Shown one piece after another: positions 17,112 to 26,220 of a DNA stretch of 53,370 nt. Position 1 is the first letter of the stretch, and the number at the start of each line of letters is the position of its first letter. Made by a program: the position numbers and the translations under genes. The notes beneath the pieces are model-generated. The model worked only from the letters and a program-made list of their open reading frames with translations, made no database searches and was not told where the DNA came from. The DNA is from an uncultured Cetobacterium sp. (lineage in GTDB: Bacteria; Fusobacteriota; Fusobacteriia; Fusobacteriales; Fusobacteriaceae), in the NCBI GenBank assembly GCA_934085975.1, contig CAKOHT010000013.1:1-53370 (forward strand). The letters are read 5' to 3'.

Positions 17112-18806
17112 TTGAAAAAAATAAAATATTTTTTAATAGTTTTCACCCTTCTTTTAAGCAGTGTATTAAATAGTTTTTCCAGCGACGGTAGAGAGATCAT
17201 AAAAGCTTACGAGAAAGGTAAGCCAGCTAAATTGGAGCTAGAAGTTACAAAAGTTCGTAGTGACAATTTTATTGACCTTTTTATTGATAAATCTGAGAAA
17301 AAAATCTATAGAGACATAAGTAAACAAACTAGGGAAAACAGTGATTTAGACCAAAGACTCTACGTCACAACATATTTAAAGCCCAATAATAAAAGTAACA
17401 GTGTGGATGATGAGTTACCTCATAAAATTATAAATATTGAGGGGAAAAGATATTTGGAAATCACATATTTTCAAGAGCCTAAAAATATCTATCTTTGGGT
17501 TGTTAAGAGTGGTAAAGTACAAAAACTTTATACAGGAGTTTTAAAGGAGTTTATAAATCCATTAAATCCAATAACTCATATTAACTACTCTCTAACTGAA
17601 AAAGATAGTGATAAAAAGCATAAAGTTGGAAATGATTATCTAATATTTAAAATTGGAAACATACAACTTAAAAATATATCTGATAGAGATATCAAATTAA
17701 CTCTACACGAGGAGTATAGTTTTAAAAACAAAAATTTAAAAAATATTCCTGTAAAACTATATTTTAAAAACAATGAGAGGACTATTACCCTTACAAAGGA
17801 TAATCCTACAACTGATATATTTTGTTACTTTAAAGTTGAAAATGAGGCTGATGCCATTGGTACTTTCCATCTAAATGATTTGGAAAAAGATTCAAAGGAG
17901 TTTTCTTTGGCTGTGGATTTTAAAGATAGTGGAATAAAAATGGCTAAGACTTCTGATAACCTTTTGACACTCAATGACTATGAGATTATGCCTTTAGCAA
18001 TTGTTAATGGTAATGTTGCTATAAGTACATTTAGTAATCCCGGTGTCGAGCTTCAGGTAAACTATCAACATCTTTTATTTTATTCTCACCCTCCAACAAA
18101 TATGCCTAATAATATATTTAGTATAAGTGGAAGTATTTCCAGTGGTTGGTATTATGGTCTTACAAATCCTACCCTTCAGAAGTCAGCTAAAATTGAATTT
18201 TTTGACAATGCCTCACCGATAACAGTTAATGCATCTGGTTTGAATTCTTTAACTTCAACTGGGAAGTTTAATATGACTTTTAATAAAGATGACAGTAAAC
18301 TGGAAACTAAATTTACAAGATCAAATGCTAACGTAAAAAAAGTTACTGTTACTATGACAACATGGTTAACTGAGGATAAAATAGTAATTGACTATAACAA
18401 TGAAGAGCCTCTATTTGGCTATAAAGTCACACATATGGACTTTGGGACTATCTCTCGACACAGCACCATTTCCTCTACTACGGAGGCTGAAATAAAAATT
18501 ACACCTAATAAAAATCTTACTTGTACATATAGTTTCCCAGCATCTGTTGAGATAATTACAGGTGGGGGTAGCTTGGGCAGTGGCGTCCCTGACAATCAAA
18601 AAATAGCCGTTTCTTTAGAAAAAACTGATTCAGATCGTGTAACAACCAATGGTTCTATGGATGTAGATGAATCTAACAACGCCTCAATTAAAATAAAGGG
18701 AACTATCCCACCAGGCAATATTAAAAACAAGGATATAGGTGCCTATCTTGGTAATTTTCCAGTTGAAATTAGAGCGACAGAAAGAACGAAAGGAGGTAAA
18801 TTTTAA
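17112..18806 (+). CDS. Putative fimbrial tip adhesin
   Basis: 564 residues starting at TTG, with AAGGAG 10 bases before it and a signal peptide (residues 1-23). The size and position, late in a chaperone-usher operon and much larger than a pilin, fit a two-domain tip adhesin: an N-terminal receptor-binding region and a C-terminal pilin-like domain. The last 135 residues (from DYNNEEPLFGYKV to EIRATERTKGGKF) have the Gly/Ser/Thr pattern of a subunit domain. Two cysteines are present far apart (FCYF, LTCTYS). The stop overlaps the next ATG (TAATG). No ligand can be predicted. Confidence 0.55.
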   Translation: MKKIKYFLIVFTLLLSSVLNSFSSDGREIIKAYEKGKPAKLELEVTKVRSDNFIDLFIDKSEKKIYRDISKQTRENSDLDQRLYVTTYLKPNNKSNSVDDELPHKIINIEGKRYLEITYFQEPKNIYLWVVKSGKVQKLYTGVLKEFINPLNPITHINYSLTEKDSDKKHKVGNDYLIFKIGNIQLKNISDRDIKLTLHEEYSFKNKNLKNIPVKLYFKNNERTITLTKDNPTTDIFCYFKVENEADAIGTFHLNDLEKDSKEFSLAVDFKDSGIKMAKTSDNLLTLNDYEIMPLAIVNGNVAISTFSNPGVELQVNYQHLLFYSHPPTNMPNNIFSISGSISSGWYYGLTNPTLQKSAKIEFFDNASPITVNASGLNSLTSTGKFNMTFNKDDSKLETKFTRSNANVKKVTVTMTTWLTEDKIVIDYNNEEPLFGYKVTHMDFGTISRHSTISSTTEAEIKITPNKNLTCTYSFPASVEIITGGGSLGSGVPDNQKIAVSLEKTDSDRVTTNGSMDVDESNNASIKIKGTIPPGNIKNKDIGAYLGNFPVEIRATERTKGGKF

Positions 18807-19522
18807 TGAAAAAATATTTAATTATACTATTGTTAACTATTAGTACATTGAGCTTAGCTTTTCATATATCTCCAGATGGCTTTGGTAAAAGAATAGATGA
18901 AGGAGCTATGCAGGAATACACACTGAAAAATAACACCGGTAAAACTATTAGATACAGATTCAAAATACATCCCGGAAACGACGGCAAAAAAATGCACGAG
19001 TGGATTGAATTTGAACCTAAAGTTATGACTATAAAAGATGGGGAATCCAAAAAATTAAAACTTTTTGCTAAATCTCCAGAGAATACTCCACTTGGGCTAT
19101 ACTGGTTTTTTCTCGGAGTTGAAACCATAGTTCTCCCTCCAAATTTTTCAGAAACTTCTACCGAAGGAACCACTCTTGTTGGTTCAGCAGTGGGTATCAA
19201 TATGAATATCGAAATGGCTGGCTGGGTTGGAGACCTACCAGCTCAGTTAAAACTTGAAAAGTATGAGTTTTATGAAAAAGACGGAGTTGTACGTATGAAA
19301 GGTTTAGTTAATAACACAACTCCTTTGAGGGCTGTACGTTATATGATTGAAATAACTGATAACAGTGGAGTTCGTGAAAGTTTCTACGGAGGTGTAATCA
19401 ATGCTAAAACTACTAAAAATATAGATGTTGCTCTGCCTAAATTTAAAAAGAAAGGGAGTATTTGGAAGATAGAGGTTCGAGAAACCTTGGATAGAAACCT
19501 CCTTCAGACAATTAATCTGTAA
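18806..19522 (+). CDS. Periplasmic fimbrial chaperone (PapD-like), second copy
   Basis: 238 residues with a signal peptide (ILLLTISTLSLA). The immunoglobulin-like N-terminal domain is similar to the chaperone at 12860: YTLKNNTGKTIRYRFKIHPG, then WIEFEPKVMTIKDGESKKLKL, and a GLYWFFLGVE strand. A second beta domain follows. Two chaperones in one operon, one near the pilin and one next to the adhesin, suggest specialised partners, as known for CS1-like and some gamma systems. The start codon shares a base with the adhesin stop; AGGAGG lies 11 bases upstream. Confidence 0.7.
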   Translation: MKKYLIILLLTISTLSLAFHISPDGFGKRIDEGAMQEYTLKNNTGKTIRYRFKIHPGNDGKKMHEWIEFEPKVMTIKDGESKKLKLFAKSPENTPLGLYWFFLGVETIVLPPNFSETSTEGTTLVGSAVGINMNIEMAGWVGDLPAQLKLEKYEFYEKDGVVRMKGLVNNTTPLRAVRYMIEITDNSGVRESFYGGVINAKTTKNIDVALPKFKKKGSIWKIEVRETLDRNLLQTINL

Positions 19523-19532
19523 ATTAAAATAA

Positions 19533-19574
19533 AGAAGACCAAATCTCCAACTCAAGGAAATCTGGTCTTTTTTT
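19533..19574. terminator. Terminator of the fimbrial operon
   Basis: AAGACCA and TGGTCTT pair across a partly structured loop and are followed by seven T. The A run on the left allows use by the convergent DUF2207 gene. Confidence 0.75.
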
Positions 19575-19613
19575 GTTTATTTTTCACAGATACAATATAT
19601 CCTCCGTGTTGTT

Positions 19614-21305
19614 TTACCAGCTTCCGCCTCCGCCTCCACCGGCTCCACCACCAGATGATCCTCCACCCATAGATGAACGTCCACCCCCAAAATTACTAGG
19701 AGCTTTTGGAGCTGATAGCATAGTATCATTTAACGCTGATAAGGAGTTGTTAATACTTCCCATAAAGGCTCCTAAAATAAAGGCATCTCCCATACCTATA
19801 TTAGACCCGCCATACCACTGAGGAGGCTCGACCACAAGGTCTTTAAACTTATCTGCCCAAATACTGCTAACTCCTAAAACTATTGTATAGGGAAGTATAT
19901 TATAAAAATAGCTTGGATTTTCCTCCAATAGCAGTTCCAATTTTCTTTTTTCGGCAGTTTCTAGAAATCTTCTAAAACCAAGTATTTTTCCTAAAATTTC
20001 ATTTCCATATTTCGTTCTGCTTTTTATCTTTCCACTTATAGCTAAAGTTACCAACACTGATACCCCTCCGAAAATGATAGTTAGAATAGTATCTACACCT
20101 TGAGTGACCCCAAAATAATAAAAATATCCAAAACTAGCTCCCACAATGAAGAGTATAGATGTTCTAACGGTATTTCCTACTCTTAAGCTTTTAGTGGTGT
20201 ACAGAGTTCTTTTATTCATAACTAAATCTATTTCTAAAATTTCGGCAGCTTTATCAATATGTTTATAAAATCTGTTTCTTAAATCTTTTATATTCAACTT
20301 ATTATCCGAATTTTTATATGCTGATAGAGCCTCATACATATATTTTTCAAACTCTTTTTCTGTTTCTATATCGCTTTTTAAGAACTCTATTTCAAACTCT
20401 TCCTTTTTAAACACCATTCCTTTTTTCAATTCATGAATTTTCAAATACCCCTTGTTAGCCCAATAAAAAATTAAACTCGTTAAATCTTTTGAATGAACAA
20501 CTCCATCTATATAGTATCCAATCTCTGTCGGTGTGAGATTATCTGGTGGATAAAATTCAACAGTTTGAACAATGGTATTCCTATCTCTATATTTTTTTAA
20601 GAGACTTAAGGCAATTCCAGGAATAAGCAGATACATTAGATATAAAACACCTTTAAATATATAAAAAGTGATTTTTTCATCTGTAAAATTAAAATATCCT
20701 TCTGGAAGAGGCAGTGCTATTGTTACGCTCTCCTCTGGACTTAAAGCAACAGTTGTATATCCACTTATTATGTTTCCATCTACACTCCATTTAACTCCAT
20801 TGGTGTTTGTGCTTCCGTACTTACCTAAAGTGAAATTTACCTTACTACTATCAAAATTTTTAGGTAGCTCTATGGTAAATTCAACTTTTTTTATAGTTGT
20901 ATCCCAATCGTTTCCAATTAAATTGTAATAAACCTCATCATAAGTGGAATCTCTATCCCAACCTATACTATACCTGTATTTTATTGCATAGTCTTTTATT
21001 CCAGTTAAATATCTATTTGGATCTCCCAGTCTCAAGTAGATGTAGTTTCCCTCATCTTTAGCAACTGTTTGAACGTTTGTCTGAATATTTGTAACTTTTA
21101 TCTCCTTGCCATTGAACTCCTCTGGAATTATTCGATATATACCTCTTCTTGGCTGTAAAAAATCCACTCTTATATTTTCATTGACGTTGTAAACATTTTT
21201 ATCATCTATTTTTATATCTATCTTATAGCTTTCAATGACATATCCAGCATCTGCAAAGATAGATGTGACTAAAAGGAAAAATAGACTAAAAATGAACTTT
21301 AACAT
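19614..21305 (-). CDS. DUF2207 membrane protein
   Basis: 563 residues from the ATG at 21305. I chose that start because GAGGAAAG lies just before it; longer versions reach back into lemA. It has a signal peptide (FIFSLFFLLVTSIFADA), an extracytoplasmic beta domain (about 20-215; NVNENIRVDF, PRRGIYRIIPEEF) typical of DUF2207, a membrane helix near 220-240, further helices around 400-440, and a glycine-rich C terminus ending GGGGGGSW. The function of the family is unknown; it is very often linked to lemA, as here, where the two overlap by 20 bases. Confidence 0.85.
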   Translation of the reverse strand: MLKFIFSLFFLLVTSIFADAGYVIESYKIDIKIDDKNVYNVNENIRVDFLQPRRGIYRIIPEEFNGKEIKVTNIQTNVQTVAKDEGNYIYLRLGDPNRYLTGIKDYAIKYRYSIGWDRDSTYDEVYYNLIGNDWDTTIKKVEFTIELPKNFDSSKVNFTLGKYGSTNTNGVKWSVDGNIISGYTTVALSPEESVTIALPLPEGYFNFTDEKITFYIFKGVLYLMYLLIPGIALSLLKKYRDRNTIVQTVEFYPPDNLTPTEIGYYIDGVVHSKDLTSLIFYWANKGYLKIHELKKGMVFKKEEFEIEFLKSDIETEKEFEKYMYEALSAYKNSDNKLNIKDLRNRFYKHIDKAAEILEIDLVMNKRTLYTTKSLRVGNTVRTSILFIVGASFGYFYYFGVTQGVDTILTIIFGGVSVLVTLAISGKIKSRTKYGNEILGKILGFRRFLETAEKRKLELLLEENPSYFYNILPYTIVLGVSSIWADKFKDLVVEPPQWYGGSNIGMGDAFILGAFMGSINNSLSALNDTMLSAPKAPSNFGGGRSSMGGGSSGGGAGGGGGGSW

Positions 21306-21840
21306 TTTGTCTTTCCTCATCATTTTCAACTTTAAAGAATGGATATTTTTTAAATCCAAAGTTATTAGCCACTATAACACTTGGAAATGTTTCGCACATT
21401 GTATTATAAACTCTAACACTGCCATTGTAGTATTTTCTCGCCTGTAGAATATCCTCTTCAATCACAATCAATTCTCCTTGAAGTTTCATAAAGTTTTCAT
21501 TCGCTTTTAGCTCAGGATAATTTTCTGTCAACGCAAAAAGTTTTCCTAAAGCCCCTGTTATCATATTTTCATTTTCTATTTTTTCCTCTGGAGTTGTGGC
21601 AGTCATATATTTATTTCTTGCTGCTATCACAGCTTCCAACGTGCTACCTTCATAATTTTTATAACCTTTTACAGTTTCCACCAAGTTTGGTATTAAATCA
21701 TATCTTTTCTTCAAATACGCGTCAATTGTTGAAAAAGCCTCATCTACAAAATTTCTCTCTTTAACTAGCTTATTATATATTCCTACAATATAAGCGATTA
21801 AAATAACTAATACTCCTATAAACACGATTCCTAAAATCAT
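21286..21840 (-). CDS. lemA: LemA family protein
   Basis: 184 residues. One N-terminal membrane helix (ILGIVFIGVLVILIAYIVGIYN) is followed by the LemA helical domain with NFVDEAFSTIDAYLKKRYDLIPNLVETVKGY and the later LTENYPELKANENF and QARKYYNGSVRVYN blocks, all family signatures. The molecular role is unknown; it is an inner-membrane protein with the helical part outside. First gene of a two-gene unit with DUF2207. AGGGAGGGCACT precedes the ATG. Confidence 0.92.
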   Translation of the reverse strand: MILGIVFIGVLVILIAYIVGIYNKLVKERNFVDEAFSTIDAYLKKRYDLIPNLVETVKGYKNYEGSTLEAVIAARNKYMTATTPEEKIENENMITGALGKLFALTENYPELKANENFMKLQGELIVIEEDILQARKYYNGSVRVYNTMCETFPSVIVANNFGFKKYPFFKVENDEERQNVKVHF

Positions 21841-21991
21841 AGTGCCCTCCCTATTATTTTTTTCTTCATAAATATATTATACTATATTTATTTTTAAATC
21901 CTTATCAAAATTTTTTTGATATAAATAATAAAATTTATTATTTTAATAAATTTCCATATATGATAAACTATTGGGGTCGGGGGGTGATTTA

Positions 21992-23386
21992 ATGAATACA
22001 ACAGCTGCTAATATTTTAAAGGTTTTATCTCAAACAGAGATGTCTATAGAAGATATGCAACTGTATTTAAATGTAGAAAAAAGTTCCATTGTAAAAACAA
22101 TTTCACAACTTAATGATTTTTTATCTTCAATTAATTTACCTATTATTTCAAAAGATGAAAACTTTTATTTTTTTAAATTAAACCAACAAGAATTGAAATT
22201 TTTATTTGAAAACTTTACTATTTTAACCACTGATGAAAAAGTAGACTATCTATTTATTAAGTTTATCTCTACTGGTTTTTTAAACCTAGAAAAAGAAAAA
22301 GAAATTTTAGAAATTTCACGAAGTACTATTCTTAGAATTTTTCAAGTTGTTAAGAATGAATTTTTAAAAAATGGTACCACTTATGAATACTGTCATGGAA
22401 AAGGACTTGTGCTAAAAACTCTTTCTCAAAAAGATAAAGAACTATTTTATAAAAAACTTACTAAATTCTTTATTGAAGAGGATATTCTTGTACCTGTAAG
22501 AAAAAAACTTTTAAATTCTATTAAAAACTTTGATACAAAACAAAGGCTGATACAACTTTATCCTATACTAAGAAACTCAGGTATCTCTATAAACTACTAT
22601 CTTCTTTCTTTTATCTGTTCTTTAGAGGTCTGTATGGATATCTTTGGAGGTTTTAATTTTATTGATGAATCCAATTTAGCATTAGATAAATTTAAAGATA
22701 TTGAAAAAAATATCAACTTATTTGGAAATGATTTTGGTAGTGAGTTTAAAAATCAACTTGCCCATTTTTTAACATCTCTTTATTACGAAGAAAATATATT
22801 TGAAGATGAAGTGAAAAATAAATGTCTCAATATAATTGATTCTATAAAGAAAAAATTTCAAATAAAAATTTTAAATGAAGATCTTGAGAGAATACTATTC
22901 AACAAATTATATCTTTCGTTTTTTAAATATGACAATAAAATTGTAAAACTAATCAATGTTTTCTTTAACAAACCACACAAAATTATTTTAGACTCTTTAA
23001 ACGAAATTCTAAAAATATTCTCATACGATCTGTATTTAGTAGACAAATTTATGATTGTAGATGTTATTAGGAGAATACTTATAGATGAAAACTTTTTCAA
23101 TATAAAAAATGTACTTTTACTTTTTAATGAAGTTGGTTCAGCAGATCAGATTATATTCAAAAAGTCTTTAAAAAAATTTCATCCTAATATAGATTTTGAT
23201 ATTGAAGCAACCTTTCTTCATAAAAAAAATATTATCTATAAACATAAGGACTACGATATCATTATCAGTGATAGCAACACTATTCCCAATGTGGAAGTTG
23301 TCGAATATTATAATACCATCAATGTCCACAATATTTTAGAAAACCACGCTTTATTGAATGGATTAAATAGATTGAGTAATTCCTAG
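21992..23386 (+). CDS. Mga/BglG-like helix-turn-helix regulator (paralogue 3 of 3)
   Basis: 464 residues from the ATG at 21992, which has GGGGGGTGA 4-12 bases upstream; an in-frame TTG at 21971 is less likely. Organised like the gene at 3785: a first helix-turn-helix (about 5-45), a second at about 100-125 (LEISRSTILRIFQVVKNEFL), a helical middle, and a C-terminal alpha/beta piece with VLLLFNEVG and YDIIISDSN. FLNLEKEKEILEISRST here matches YINLEKERKTMGVSRTT there, so they are true paralogues. No long homopolymer inside the gene. It is a single-gene unit; possible targets are the neighbouring lemA pair or lipoprotein gene. Confidence 0.65.
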   Translation: MNTTAANILKVLSQTEMSIEDMQLYLNVEKSSIVKTISQLNDFLSSINLPIISKDENFYFFKLNQQELKFLFENFTILTTDEKVDYLFIKFISTGFLNLEKEKEILEISRSTILRIFQVVKNEFLKNGTTYEYCHGKGLVLKTLSQKDKELFYKKLTKFFIEEDILVPVRKKLLNSIKNFDTKQRLIQLYPILRNSGISINYYLLSFICSLEVCMDIFGGFNFIDESNLALDKFKDIEKNINLFGNDFGSEFKNQLAHFLTSLYYEENIFEDEVKNKCLNIIDSIKKKFQIKILNEDLERILFNKLYLSFFKYDNKIVKLINVFFNKPHKIILDSLNEILKIFSYDLYLVDKFMIVDVIRRILIDENFFNIKNVLLLFNEVGSADQIIFKKSLKKFHPNIDFDIEATFLHKKNIIYKHKDYDIIISDSNTIPNVEVVEYYNTINVHNILENHALLNGLNRLSNS

Positions 23387-23395
23387 CAAAAAATC

Positions 23396-23424
23396 AAAAG
23401 CCCTCAGCAAATTGAGGGCTTTTA
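23396..23424. terminator. Bidirectional terminator
   Basis: AAAAGCCCTCA and TGAGGGCTTTT with a 6-base loop separate the convergent regulator and lipoprotein genes. Confidence 0.85.
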
Positions 23425-23450
23425 ACTCTATAAGTCATTAAAAAACTAAA

Positions 23451-23768
23451 TTATTGAGCAGGCTTAGTCACAGGGGGAACAATCGCTTGAACTTGCTCCT
23501 CTATAGTCTCTTCGACTGCTTGAACTGGAGACTTGTCTGAAGCTCCCTCAGCAGCTTTAATCTCTTTAGGAGTAGCTGGGGTAACTTCCTCTACAACAGT
23601 TTCTTCAATAGCTTCAACCGGTTGGCTAGTGTTATTTATATTTTTAGGTGGTTGAGCAAGATCTGTAGTTTGTACAGGGGGATTTGGATAATCTGGAGTT
23701 GTATCTTGTTTTTCTCCACACGCCACCATTGCCAAAGATAGAGCTAACATAGCTAATAATTTTTTCAT
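23451..23768 (-). CDS. Small lipoprotein rich in Pro, Glu and Val
   Basis: 105 residues. The lipobox is MVAC at residues 14-17. The mature protein is low in complexity and acidic, with two related segments (PVEAIEETVVEEV and PVQAVEETIEEQV), so it is probably an extended surface or periplasmic linker rather than an enzyme. I do not recognise a family. AGGAGAG precedes the ATG. It forms its own unit. Confidence 0.75.
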   Translation of the reverse strand: MKKLLAMLALSLAMVACGEKQDTTPDYPNPPVQTTDLAQPPKNINNTSQPVEAIEETVVEEVTPATPKEIKAAEGASDKSPVQAVEETIEEQVQAIVPPVTKPAQ

Positions 23769-23952
23769 AATTAATCTCTCCTTTTAAAACAAGTTTTTTC
23801 GATAATATATTATACCATAAAAAAGGAAAGTTCCTTCAAAGCATAGAAAAAAAGTTGACTATATATTCAACAGGTATTTACTTTTTGAAAAAATATGCTA
23901 TACTAAAAATGAACAAAAGTTAAATGAGTGTAAAAAAACGGAGGTGTCCCAA

Positions 23953-24876
23953 ATGAAGCTGTCTAGCTATCTATCTGAAAAAGTAATTATTCCAAACATA
24001 AAAGGAAATAATATCAATGAATTGGTAGAAAATCTTTTAGATCAACTTGTCGAAAATAACAAGTCATTAAAAAATGAAAAAGAGATTATGAAAAAGGCTG
24101 TTTTAAAAAGAGAGGAAGAAGCATCTACATATTTAGGATATGGGGTTGCAGTCCCACACGCAAGACTAGAACATTACAATGATATTTTAGTGGCAATTGG
24201 ATTCCCAGAAAAACCAGTTGTTGTAAAAACTATTGATAATAAAGAGGAAGAGTTAAAAATAGTTATACTTGTAATAGCTGACGTCTTAAAAGGCAAGAAA
24301 ATATTAAAAATAATGTCTGGTATCTCTAAATTAGCTATAAAAAACAAAGCTATTTTAGAGCGAATAATCAAAGAAAAAAATCCAGTTGAAATTATAAAAA
24401 TATTAGATGCTGCAAATATTGAAATAGATCACAATATTACAGCAGAAGATCTAATGACCAATGTACCTAAGCCAGTTAAGGAAACTAACACACTGGAAGA
24501 TATTGCCAAAGTTATTATAATGGAAAAAGTCAGTGGAATTCCTGTGGTAGATAAACACAACAATTTTTTGGGAGAAATCACTGAAAGAGAGTTAATAGCT
24601 TTCGGGATGCCTAAATATACAACCATTTTGAGTGATTTAAACTTCATGACTGTAGGAGAACCATTCGAAAACTACCTAATTAATGAGAAAACAGCAACGA
24701 TTGAAGAGTTATATAGAAAAGAGGGTGTCGTAACGGTAGACAAAGAAGCTTCATTGATGGAAGTATCATATTTGTTTATGAATCGTGGTGTTACTAGAAT
24801 ATATGTTGTTGATAATGGAAAGTATCTAGGAATTATATTAAGATCAGATATTATAAGAAAAATATTACATATATAA
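23953..24876 (+). CDS. PTS EIIA-like domain fused to a CBS pair
   Basis: 307 residues from the ATG at 23953 (GGAGG 7 bases upstream). Residues 1-150 form a fructose/nitrogen-type EIIA domain with the phosphorylatable His69 in VAVPHARLEH. Residues about 160-305 hold two CBS motifs (VSGIPVVDKHNNFLGEITERE and GVTRIYVVDNGKYLGIILRSD), which usually bind adenine nucleotides. No EIIB or EIIC lies near. The next gene, 17 bases on, is an NhaD/ArsB-type transporter, so the protein probably controls that transporter according to energy or PTS phosphorylation state. This role is inferred. Confidence 0.85.
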   Translation: MKLSSYLSEKVIIPNIKGNNINELVENLLDQLVENNKSLKNEKEIMKKAVLKREEEASTYLGYGVAVPHARLEHYNDILVAIGFPEKPVVVKTIDNKEEELKIVILVIADVLKGKKILKIMSGISKLAIKNKAILERIIKEKNPVEIIKILDAANIEIDHNITAEDLMTNVPKPVKETNTLEDIAKVIIMEKVSGIPVVDKHNNFLGEITERELIAFGMPKYTTILSDLNFMTVGEPFENYLINEKTATIEELYRKEGVVTVDKEASLMEVSYLFMNRGVTRIYVVDNGKYLGIILRSDIIRKILHI

Positions 24877-24893
24877 AAAGGAAGTGAAGATTT

Positions 24894-26171
24894 ATGTTAA
24901 GCTTAATATTAGGGCTTGGTATTTTTATAGTCGTATTCTACTGTATCATTACAGAGAAAGTTCCAGGAGCATGGGCAACAATGCTAGGTGGACTAGCTAT
25001 GTCAATGGTTGGTATCTTTAATGAAGAACAAGCACTACACGCTATAGCAAGTAGATTAGAAATTTTGTTTTTATTAGTTGGTATGATGATTATAGTTCAC
25101 CTTATATCTGAAACAGGTGTATTCCAGTGGTTTGCTATCACATTGGCAAAATTTGTTAGAGGAGAACCCTTTTTGCTTATAGTTTTTCTAGCGATAGTAA
25201 CTGCTATTTGCTCAGCGTTTTTAGATAACGTAACGACAATTCTATTGATGGCACCTATATCGATACTGTTAGCGGGAGAATTAAAATTAAATTCATTCCC
25301 TTTTGTAATAACAGAGATAATGGCGGCAAATATAGGTGGTACAGCAACATTGATTGGAGACCCAACACAACTGATTATAGGTCATGAAAGTGGACTAGGA
25401 TTTAATGAATTTTTATTCAATACATCCCCAGTTGCGATACTATCAATGATAATACTACTAGTTAACGTATACTTCATCTACGGAAAAGACTTCCACGTTT
25501 CTACGGAGCTGAAAGCTAGAATCATGGAGATGAATCCTAGCAGAAGTTTGAAAGACAAAAAACTTTTAAGAGAAGCGGGAACAATATTTGCACTGGTTAT
25601 CTTGGGATTCATACTAAATAACTTTATAAATAAAGGACTAGCTATAATCTCTTTAAGTGGAGCATTTTTACTTGTAACATTAGCTAAAAGAAAGCCAGCA
25701 GATGTATTTAAGCACGTAGAATGGGATACACTGTTCTTCTTTATTGGATTGTTTATGATGGTATTGGGAATCGAAAAAATAAATGTAATCGATATGGTCA
25801 GTGATAAAATGATTGCAATAACTAAGGGAAATTTTGAGTTTGCAACTATGTCTATTATGACTTTATCAGCTCTATTCACATCTGTGATAGGAAATGTTGC
25901 CAACGCTGCAACTGTTTCAAAAATTATAGATGTCATGGCTCCCACATTCAAAGGTGTTCATACAGAAGCTCTTTGGTGGGCATTGTCTTTTGGTTCATGT
26001 CTAGGTGGAAACATATCTATTCTTGGTTCTGCAACAAACGTAGTAGCAGTTGGAGTGGCAAGAAAATCAGGATGTAAAATAGAGTTTGTAAAATTCTTAA
26101 AATTTGGTACATTGATAGCTGTACAAACTTTAATTGTAGCAGGAATATACTTAAAATTAAGATATATGTAA
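24894..26171 (+). CDS. NhaD/ArsB-type ion transporter
   Basis: 425 residues with about eleven hydrophobic segments. Signature stretches are ISETGVFQWFA, SAFLDNVTTILLMAPI (about residues 102-117) and the repeated ANIGGTATLIGDPTQ and GGNISILGSATNVV, which form the two re-entrant loops of the ion transporter superfamily. The substrate may be sodium/proton exchange, or an anion; sequence alone does not decide. Expected in the inner membrane. Co-transcribed with the EIIA-CBS gene. Confidence 0.85.
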   Translation: MLSLILGLGIFIVVFYCIITEKVPGAWATMLGGLAMSMVGIFNEEQALHAIASRLEILFLLVGMMIIVHLISETGVFQWFAITLAKFVRGEPFLLIVFLAIVTAICSAFLDNVTTILLMAPISILLAGELKLNSFPFVITEIMAANIGGTATLIGDPTQLIIGHESGLGFNEFLFNTSPVAILSMIILLVNVYFIYGKDFHVSTELKARIMEMNPSRSLKDKKLLREAGTIFALVILGFILNNFINKGLAIISLSGAFLLVTLAKRKPADVFKHVEWDTLFFFIGLFMMVLGIEKINVIDMVSDKMIAITKGNFEFATMSIMTLSALFTSVIGNVANAATVSKIIDVMAPTFKGVHTEALWWALSFGSCLGGNISILGSATNVVAVGVARKSGCKIEFVKFLKFGTLIAVQTLIVAGIYLKLRYM

Positions 26172-26174
26172 ACA

Positions 26175-26209
26175 TAAAAAAGACTAGCTTTTATAGTTAG
26201 TCTTTTTTT
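26175..26209. terminator. Terminator between the transporter and the sigma factor
   Basis: AAAAAGACTA and TAGTCTTTTTTT form a hairpin with a T run on the plus strand and an A run that would serve the convergent gene. Confidence 0.85.
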
Positions 26210-26220
26210 ATTCTTAAATA

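Noticed and set aside
19614..19680. GC-rich repeated CCxCCx triplets as a possible repeat array
   Set aside because: They encode the glycine-rich C terminus usual for DUF2207 proteins.
21973..21983. G-rich stretch (GGGG TC GGGGGG) before the regulator at 21992 as a phase switch
   Set aside because: The longest run is only six G and serves as ribosome site; too short to call a switch.
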